From Oscillospiraceae bacterium (GTDB lineage Bacteria; Bacillota; Clostridia; Oscillospirales; Oscillospiraceae), in the NCBI GenBank assembly GCA_029065305.1, contig JAIEIQ010000377.1, forward strand, positions 1-9,777: DNA of 9,777 nucleotides, read 5' to 3'. The first letter of the stretch is position 1, and each line of letters opens with the position of its first letter. Under the pieces are notes generated by a model, which searched no databases, was not told where the DNA came from, and was given only the letters and a program-made list of their open reading frames with translations. Positions 5,107 through 9,777 of this stretch are shown here, one piece after another. Position numbers and translations under genes: made by a program.

Positions 5107-6231
5107 CTACTTCTTCAGCTCCCCAGTAGCGCTGGCGGTCAGATAGGCGTTAATAAACCCGTCCAGGTCCCCGTCCATGACGGCGCTGATGTTGCCGTTT
5201 TCAAACCCGGTGCGGTGATCCTTCGCCAGGGTGTAGGGCATGAACACATAAGAGCGGATCTGACTGCCCCACTCGATCTTCATCTGTACGCCCTTGATAT
5301 CGGAGATCTTCTCCGCGTGCTGCTGCATCTTGATCTCCGCCAGCTTACTGCGGAGCATCCGCATGGCGTACTCCCGGTTCTGGTGCTGGCTGCGCTCGGT
5401 CTGGCAGGCGACCACCACCCCGGTGGGCAGATGGGTGATGCGGATTGCGGACTCGGTCTTGTTGACGTGCTGGCCTCCGGCTCCGGAGGAGCGGTAGGTG
5501 TCCACCCGCAGATCCTCGGGCCGGATCTCAATCTCCCCCTCGTCCTGGATGTCGGGCATGACCTCCAACGCGGCAAAGGAGGTCTGCCGCCGCCCGGAGG
5601 CGTCAAAGGGGCTGATGCGCACCAGCCGGTGGACGCCGGACTCGCTCTTGAGATAACCGTAGGCGTTCTCCCCGGAGATGATGACGGAGGCGGACTTCAT
5701 CCCGGCCTCGTCGCCGTCCAGGTAGTCGATGGTCTCGAATTTGAAGTCGTGGCGCTCGGCCCAGCGCATGTACATCCGGTAGAGCATCTGGCACCAGTCC
5801 TGGGCCTCGGTGCCGCCGGCCCCGGCGTGGAAGTTGAGGATGGCGTTGTTGTTGTCGTACTCCCCGGAGAGAAGCGTCGCCAGATTGGCCTCCTCCACGG
5901 TGGCCTCCAGGGCCTTGTACCCCTCCTCCACCTCCGGCAGCAGGGAGGCGTCGTCCTCCTCCACAGCCATCTCCACCAGAGTGGAGAGATCCTCCCACTG
6001 ACTGACCAGCTTGGCGTGGCGGGAGAGTTTGTTTTTGAGCTGCTTGGTCCGCTGGAGGACCTTTTGGGAGTTCTCCAGATCGCTCCAGAAGCCCTCCTCG
6101 GCGGTCTTGGCCTCCAGCTCGGCCACCTCTTTTTTAGCCCCCTCCAGATCCAGAGCCGCCGCCAGCTTCTGGAGCTCCGGCTCCAGGGCGATCAGCTTCT
6201 GCTTATAGGTGTCATATTCGATGATCGGCAT
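5107..6231 (-). CDS. prfB: Peptide chain release factor 2, continuous frame
   Basis: RF2 recognises UGA and UAA in the ribosomal A site and triggers peptide release. The 374-residue product has an N-terminal coiled domain 1 (to ~110), the SPF stop-codon recognition tripeptide at 207-209 in RISPFDASGRRQTSF, and the catalytic GGQ at 252-254 in SSGAGGQHVNKTES. The end, from SQIRSYVF on, is also family-typical. SPF rather than PxT distinguishes it from RF1. Many bacterial prfB genes have an in-frame UGA near codon 25 that requires +1 frameshifting. Here the stretch from MPIIEYDTYK to LDLEGAKKEV is one open frame with no such stop. The ATG at 6231 is preceded by GGAG at 8 nt and a good promoter ~30 nt further up; the upstream in-frame extension lies over that promoter and is not translated. 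The small XRE gene follows after 14 bp. Confidence 0.97.
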   Translation of the reverse strand: MPIIEYDTYKQKLIALEPELQKLAAALDLEGAKKEVAELEAKTAEEGFWSDLENSQKVLQRTKQLKNKLSRHAKLVSQWEDLSTLVEMAVEEDDASLLPEVEEGYKALEATVEEANLATLLSGEYDNNNAILNFHAGAGGTEAQDWCQMLYRMYMRWAERHDFKFETIDYLDGDEAGMKSASVIISGENAYGYLKSESGVHRLVRISPFDASGRRQTSFAALEVMPDIQDEGEIEIRPEDLRVDTYRSSGAGGQHVNKTESAIRITHLPTGVVVACQTERSQHQNREYAMRMLRSKLAEIKMQQHAEKISDIKGVQMKIEWGSQIRSYVFMPYTLAKDHRTGFENGNISAVMDGDLDGFINAYLTASATGELKK

Positions 6232-6267
6232 ATAGGATTCTCCATTCCTGTTATTTTTCGGTATTCT

Positions 6268-6296
6268 ATTATGCCACAAGTCCCAGGTGCTGTAAA
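6268..6296 (-). promoter_or_regulatory. Sigma-A promoter for prfB
   Basis: On the minus strand, TTTACA (6296-6291) and CATAAT (6273-6268) are separated by 17 bp. Each box is one base from consensus, and TGG before the -10 makes it extended. The predicted start is near 6261, giving a ~30-nt leader. Confidence 0.75.
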
Positions 6297-6331
6297 GGGG
6301 GTTCCGGTTTTTTGTATGAAAATCCGTCCTG

Positions 6332-6365
6332 ACAAACGGGCGGACCGGCCTCCCGGCCGGCCCGT
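6332..6365 (-). terminator. Terminator after the 573-residue membrane protein gene
   Basis: On the minus-strand RNA a GC-rich hairpin (6365-6336) of six pairs, one C-C mismatch and six more pairs closes a GAGG loop. It is followed by a short UUUGU tail. It lies 20 bp after the stop codon and upstream of the prfB promoter, separating the two transcription units. Confidence 0.65.
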
Positions 6366-6385
6366 CTGTTCCGCGCGGCGCTCCG

Positions 6386-8107
6386 TCACCGCCGCTCCAC
6401 CGCCACACCGGCAAGGATGCTCTCCTCCCCGGGCCGGAAGGTGATGGACACCTGGTCCCCCTTGTTGAGGATCACCGCCAGGGGCTCCTCCACAGCGCCG
6501 ATGGAGTAGTAGGTCTTCTCCCCGATGAGCTGGATAAAGTAGCAGGTATTCCCGTCCAGCACGGCGGAGCGGATGTCGGCGATGGTGCCCTCCACCGTCT
6601 CCGTGCCGCCCAGGCCGGTGTCCCCGTCGATGACCCCCCGCTGGGCCAGCATAGCCAGGTAGTTCTCCTCACACTCGGCCACCGTGTCCCCGGTAGCCAC
6701 AATCTGGTACTGCTGGACGTTGACCATGGCGTACTTTTTCACCAGCTGGGCGTCGTCCTTCATGGCCATGAAGTAGGTGGGCTGCCCGCCGATGTTCAGC
6801 AGCAGGGGGAAGGTGGCGGTATACCGCAGGTTTTGCAGCTCCCCCTGGGCGCTGGCCATGGCGGAGTGCTCCGTGGCCCCGGCGGCGGAGTAGAAGCTGG
6901 TCTCCTTGGTCCGCTGGTTGCTCAGGATAAAGCCGATGTTGGACTGGTCGCCCCCCACGGAGGTGATGCCGGTGTACATATAGACGTCGTCGTTGATGGC
7001 GATATAGTTGTAGTCGTCGGTGGTCACGGTCACGTCCCGCTGGCCGAAGAGGGAGTTGAGAAAGCCGTTGTGGTACATGCCGTAGCAGTCGTACTGCCAG
7101 ACGATGAGGTCCGCGTCGTAGAGGTTGTCCACCCAGTCGGGGACCTCCTCATAGTATTCGCTCTCCCCGGTGATGGCGTTGACCAGCACGCCGCCCCTGG
7201 TGTCCGTGCCGCCGAAGAGGCCGATGGTGTGGACCAGCCGGGGGCAGACCCAGTAGGGGGTCCCCTCCTCGTTGATCTCCATCACCGGGTCCCCGAAGAG
7301 GAAGGTGGGGTACTGGAAGCGCAGGTGGCGGTAGAGATTCCGGCTGAAGTGCTCGGCGGTGGTGTACTTGATCCCCTCCTCCAGCCGCACCAGCTCCACG
7401 TTCTGGGACACCATATCGATGATGAGGTAGGCGGGCAGGCCCTTGGAGCGGTTGGTGAACCACTTGATGAGGTCCATATAGCGCAGGGTGGCGATGCGCA
7501 CCGGCCGGCCCCTGTAGTTGATCTGGGTGTAGTCCTCCGCCACGTCAAACTGGCTGACCATGTCGCTGAGCTCCCCCAGCTTCCGGTCCCCCAGCCGCTG
7601 GGCGGACTGCTTGTCCAGCATGGGGATCTGGTCGTAGGATATCTCGTTGACCTCGGTGGCAAAATCCCCCACCTGGAAGGGCAGCAGCTGGGCGTAGGCC
7701 CCGGCCCGGAAGATGACGCTGCCCGCCACGGCCCCCACCAGGGCAATGGCTATCATCCCCAGCCCCAGAAAGAAGGGGACGGCGCACTGCCTGCGCAAAA
7801 ACTTGAAGTAGTTCTTCACCCCCTGCCCCTGGAACCCGGCGGTGAGCACGGCGCAGCCGCAGTAGACGGCGCAGGTGAGCAGCACGAACACATAGAAGTC
7901 CGGCGACTGAAGGTTGACAGGCGGCAGCTCGATGTAGAAATAGAGGGCGGCGAACACCAGCGTCACCACAATGTTGACAGCCAGGCGCTTCCCCGGGCTG
8001 GCCGGGGCGCGGCGGGCTTTTTTCGGCTTGGGCGGCGGCTGGGAGGGGGCTCCGCTGTCAAAGCCCTCCCAGCGGAAGCCGCCGGCGTCTGATCCTGAAA
8101 ATCCCAT
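6386..8107 (-). CDS. Uncharacterised membrane protein with large extracytoplasmic domain
   Basis: I do not recognise a named function. The 573-residue product starts with a ~40-residue Gly/Pro/Lys-rich cytoplasmic tail (PSQPPPKPKKARRAPASPGK at 21-40). Three hydrophobic segments follow near 43-62, 70-92 and 108-133, then ~440 mostly soluble residues. With a basic, cytoplasmic N-terminus, three membrane spans put the large domain outside. That domain is rich in aromatic residues and Asp and contains C288, C341 and C522. Its last ~70 residues (from ETVEGTIADI to GVAVERR) read like a small beta-barrel/OB-like fold. No protease, kinase or transporter motifs are visible. The ATG at 8107 has AAAAAGGAG 7 nt upstream; an in-frame extension to 8215 lacks support. 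It lies 79 bp downstream of clpC, and a terminator and a promoter separate it from prfB. Involvement in envelope stress or ClpC-linked quality control would be guesswork from position alone. Confidence 0.8.
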   Translation of the reverse strand: MGFSGSDAGGFRWEGFDSGAPSQPPPKPKKARRAPASPGKRLAVNIVVTLVFAALYFYIELPPVNLQSPDFYVFVLLTCAVYCGCAVLTAGFQGQGVKNYFKFLRRQCAVPFFLGLGMIAIALVGAVAGSVIFRAGAYAQLLPFQVGDFATEVNEISYDQIPMLDKQSAQRLGDRKLGELSDMVSQFDVAEDYTQINYRGRPVRIATLRYMDLIKWFTNRSKGLPAYLIIDMVSQNVELVRLEEGIKYTTAEHFSRNLYRHLRFQYPTFLFGDPVMEINEEGTPYWVCPRLVHTIGLFGGTDTRGGVLVNAITGESEYYEEVPDWVDNLYDADLIVWQYDCYGMYHNGFLNSLFGQRDVTVTTDDYNYIAINDDVYMYTGITSVGGDQSNIGFILSNQRTKETSFYSAAGATEHSAMASAQGELQNLRYTATFPLLLNIGGQPTYFMAMKDDAQLVKKYAMVNVQQYQIVATGDTVAECEENYLAMLAQRGVIDGDTGLGGTETVEGTIADIRSAVLDGNTCYFIQLIGEKTYYSIGAVEEPLAVILNKGDQVSITFRPGEESILAGVAVERR

Positions 8108-8135
8108 AAGCAAGCTCCTTTTTCTGTTTCTCCGG

Positions 8136-8165
8136 TGCCCCGCCCCGGGGGGCGGGGCATTTTTT
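8136..8165 (+). terminator. Plus-facing intrinsic terminator between two minus-strand genes
   Basis: TGCCCCGCCCC (8136-8146) pairs perfectly with 8149-8159 around a 2-base spacer and is followed by six T (8160-8165) on the plus strand. This is the canonical form for rightward transcription. For the leftward clpC mRNA the tail would be A-rich upstream and not U-rich downstream, so it is weak in that direction. There is no plus-strand gene to its left closer than 4340. Confidence 0.6.
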
Positions 8166-8186
8166 AAGCGTTTCTCTGGTTCTATC

Positions 8187-9777
8187 TTACTCTTTTTGAA
8201 CGGCAATAGCAACACAATTTTCCCCCGGGGTCAGCAGCAGCCGGTCCCCGGCCCGGTACCACCCCTGGAGAACCCCCTCGGCGATGGGGTCCTCCACCTG
8301 GGCCCGGATGGCCCGCCGCAGGGGCCGGGCCCCCTGGCTGTCCCCGCTCCTCCGCGCCGCCAGCAGCGCCAGGGCGGCGTCCTCCGCCTCCAGGGTGATC
8401 CCCAGCCGCGCAATCCGTCCGGCGGAGAGGCGCACCAGCCGCCGGGCGATCTCCAGGAGATCCGCCTCCCCCAGCTGGCGGAAGAGAATCGTCTCGTCGA
8501 TCCGGTTGAGAAACTCGGGGCGGAAGGTCTGCCGCAGCTCGTCCATCACCTGCCGCCGGACCCGCTCCTCCCCGGCCTCGTCCCCGGCGGCGGAGAAGCC
8601 CAGGGTCCCCCGCCGCTCCGTGATGGCCCGGGCCCCCACGTTGCTGGTCATCACCACCACGGTGTTGGAGAAGTCCACCCTTCTCCCGTGGCCGTCGGTG
8701 AGCCGGCCGTCCTCCATGATCTGGAGCAGCAGGTTCCACACCTCCTGGTGGGCCTTCTCCACCTCGTCGAAGAGCACCACGGCGTAGGGCTGCCGGCGGA
8801 CCTTCTCCGTCAGCTGGCCCCCCTCCTCGTGGCCCACATAGCCCGGGGGCGAGCCCACCAGGCGGCTGGCGGTGTGGCCCTGGCCGTACTCCGACATGTC
8901 GATGCGGATGACGGCCTCCTCCTGGCCGAACAGCGCCTCCGCCAGGGCCCGGCACAGCTCCGTCTTGCCCACGCCGCTGGCCCCTAGAAACAGGAAGCTG
9001 CCCACAGGCCGGCCCGGCTCCTTGATCCCCACCCGGCTGCGCCGGACAGCCCGGGCCACGCACTCCACCGCCGCGTCCTGGCCCACCACCCGGGCCTTCA
9101 TAATCTCCTCCAGCCGCAGAAGCCGCTCCCGCTCGTCCTCGTTGATGCGCTGGACGGGGATGCCGGTCCACTCCGCCGCCACCGCCGCCACGTCCTCCTC
9201 CGTCACGGCCACCAGATCGTCCACCTGGCCCCGCTGCCACCGGGCGCGCTCCTCCCGGAGCTGGAGGGAAAAGTTCTCCTCCACGTCCCGAAGCCGTGCC
9301 GCCAGCTCGAAGTCCTCCCCGGCGATGGCCTCGGCCTTCTCCCGCCGGACCTGCTCCACCCGCTCCTCCAGGTTCTTCAGATCCGGCGTCCGCTCGCCGC
9401 ACTCCATCTTCACCCGGCTGCACGCCTCGTCCATCAGATCGATGGCCTTGTCCGGCAGGAACCGGTCCGGCACGTACCGCACGCTCAGCTCCACGCAGGC
9501 CCGGACCGCCTCGTCGGTGATGGCCAGCTTGTGGTGGGCCTCGTACCGGTCCCGGAGGCCCCGCAGAACCGCCTCCGCCGTCTCCGGCGAGGGCTCCGCC
9601 ACCGTCACCGGCTGGAACCGCCGCTCCAGGGCCGCGTCCTTCTCGATATACCGCCGGTACTCCTCCAGGGTGGTGGCCCCGATGACCCGGATCTCCGCCC
9701 GGCTCAGGGCGGGCTTGAGGATGTTGGCGGCGTCCACCGCCCCCTCGGCGCTGCCCGCGCCCACGATGGTGTGGAGC
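8187..9777 (-). CDS. clpC: ATP-dependent Clp protease ATP-binding subunit ClpC, C-terminal part; N-terminus beyond right edge
   Basis: ClpC is a cytoplasmic AAA+ unfoldase that feeds proteins to the ClpP peptidase. The visible part starts inside the first AAA module ([19 protein letters not shown], then ALERRFQPV with its arginines, ~9623-9609). It continues through a UVR/M-type middle segment ([18 protein letters not shown], ~9340-9285) into a second AAA module. That module has Walker A GASGVGKT (8984-8961), Walker B VVLFDE (8780-8763), the pore-loop GYVG, sensor 1 TSN, and the sensor 2 GAR. The ClpP-docking loop carries LGF (8603-8595), the hallmark of ClpP partners, so this is ClpC rather than ClpB. 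The N-terminal Clp repeats and first Walker A lie outside the window. The end is complete, with TAA at 8189-8187. The membrane protein gene follows after 79 bp on the same strand. Confidence 0.95.
   Translation of the reverse strand, partial: LHTIVGAGSAEGAVDAANILKPALSRAEIRVIGATTLEEYRRYIEKDAALERRFQPVTVAEPSPETAEAVLRGLRDRYEAHHKLAITDEAVRACVELSVRYVPDRFLPDKAIDLMDEACSRVKMECGERTPDLKNLEERVEQVRREKAEAIAGEDFELAARLRDVEENFSLQLREERARWQRGQVDDLVAVTEEDVAAVAAEWTGIPVQRINEDERERLLRLEEIMKARVVGQDAAVECVARAVRRSRVGIKEPGRPVGSFLFLGASGVGKTELCRALAEALFGQEEAVIRIDMSEYGQGHTASRLVGSPPGYVGHEEGGQLTEKVRRQPYAVVLFDEVEKAHQEVWNLLLQIMEDGRLTDGHGRRVDFSNTVVVMTSNVGARAITERRGTLGFSAAGDEAGEERVRRQVMDELRQTFRPEFLNRIDETILFRQLGEADLLEIARRLVRLSAGRIARLGITLEAEDAALALLAARRSGDSQGARPLRRAIRAQVEDPIAEGVLQGWYRAGDRLLLTPGENCVAIAVQKE

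Noticed and set aside
6232..6414. N-terminal extension of prfB by 61 codons
   Set aside because: It would cover the prfB promoter and the preceding terminator; the ATG at 6231 has a proper Shine-Dalgarno sequence.
5215..6444. 409-codon plus-strand frame opposite prfB
   Set aside because: Leu/Gly/Val/His-rich antisense shadow of a certain gene, spanning its promoter; no ribosome binding site.
6833..8092. 419-codon plus-strand frame opposite the membrane protein gene
   Set aside because: Repetitive Gly/Val/His/Ala composition typical of antisense frames; the opposite strand has a good start site, membrane segments and normal protein composition.
8108..8215. N-terminal extension of the membrane protein by 36 codons
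   Set aside because: It overlaps the clpC 3' end and a strong hairpin, whereas the ATG at 8107 has an ideal AAAAAGGAG site.
8182..9423. 413-codon minus-strand frame overlapping clpC in another phase
   Set aside because: Gly/Arg/Ala-rich shadow; the clpC frame shows Walker, sensor and LGF motifs throughout.
1..9777. CRISPR array, tRNA, rRNA, insertion sequence or phage genes
   Set aside because: I looked for regularly spaced repeats, cloverleaf arms with CCA-type ends, and transposase or integrase motifs, and saw none.

Overview
This looks like a chromosomal window from a GC-rich, low-oxygen Firmicute, most plausibly a gut clostridium of the Oscillospiraceae/Flavonifractor type. That placement is an inference from three things: strong AGGAGG-type ribosome binding sites, the mix of protein families (ClpC with a UVR domain, an oxygen-sensitive Fe-S cysteine desulfidase, a RelB/DinJ-YoeB module), and high GC with an AT-richer insert. 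Apart from one gene, everything is on the minus strand.

Layout, left to right. Positions 1-2163 (minus) hold a two-gene operon read from right to left: an L-cysteine desulfidase (CyuA/CdsB family, GTG start at 2163), then a dicarboxylate/amino-acid:cation symporter that runs off the left edge. Positions 2164-2420 are a compact divergent control region. It carries two near-consensus extended -10 promoters back to back, a 26-bp dyad at the minus-strand transcription start, a strong leader hairpin in the cyuA 5' UTR, and a perfect 20-bp palindrome in the leader of the rightward gene. Positions 2421-4340 (plus) encode a complete GH13_4 amylosucrase with all the sucrose-binding and catalytic residues I can map from memory of the Neisseria enzyme.

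Positions 4352-4809 hold a decayed toxin-antitoxin locus (minus): an intact RelB/DinJ antitoxin translationally overlapped with the first ~26 codons of a YoeB toxin. The toxin is cut off exactly where the terminator hairpin shared with the amylosucrase gene begins. Next (minus) come a small XRE-type regulator (4850-5092) and prfB (release factor 2, 5107-6231). prfB reads as one continuous frame, without the programmed frameshift of many prfB genes, and has a clear promoter of its own. Further right lie a 573-residue membrane protein that I cannot name (6386-8107) and the C-terminal two thirds of a ClpC ATPase, which runs off the right edge (8187-9777).

How they work together: cyuA and the symporter probably form an amino-acid uptake and breakdown unit giving pyruvate, ammonia and sulfide. 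The amylosucrase turns cytoplasmic sucrose into alpha-1,4-glucan plus fructose. The right half is housekeeping (translation termination, protein quality control). I found no phage, insertion sequence, CRISPR array, rRNA or tRNA. The most distinctive features are the structured divergent control region, the truncated toxin with an orphaned antitoxin, and the unnamed membrane protein; nothing here clearly forms a new multi-gene system.
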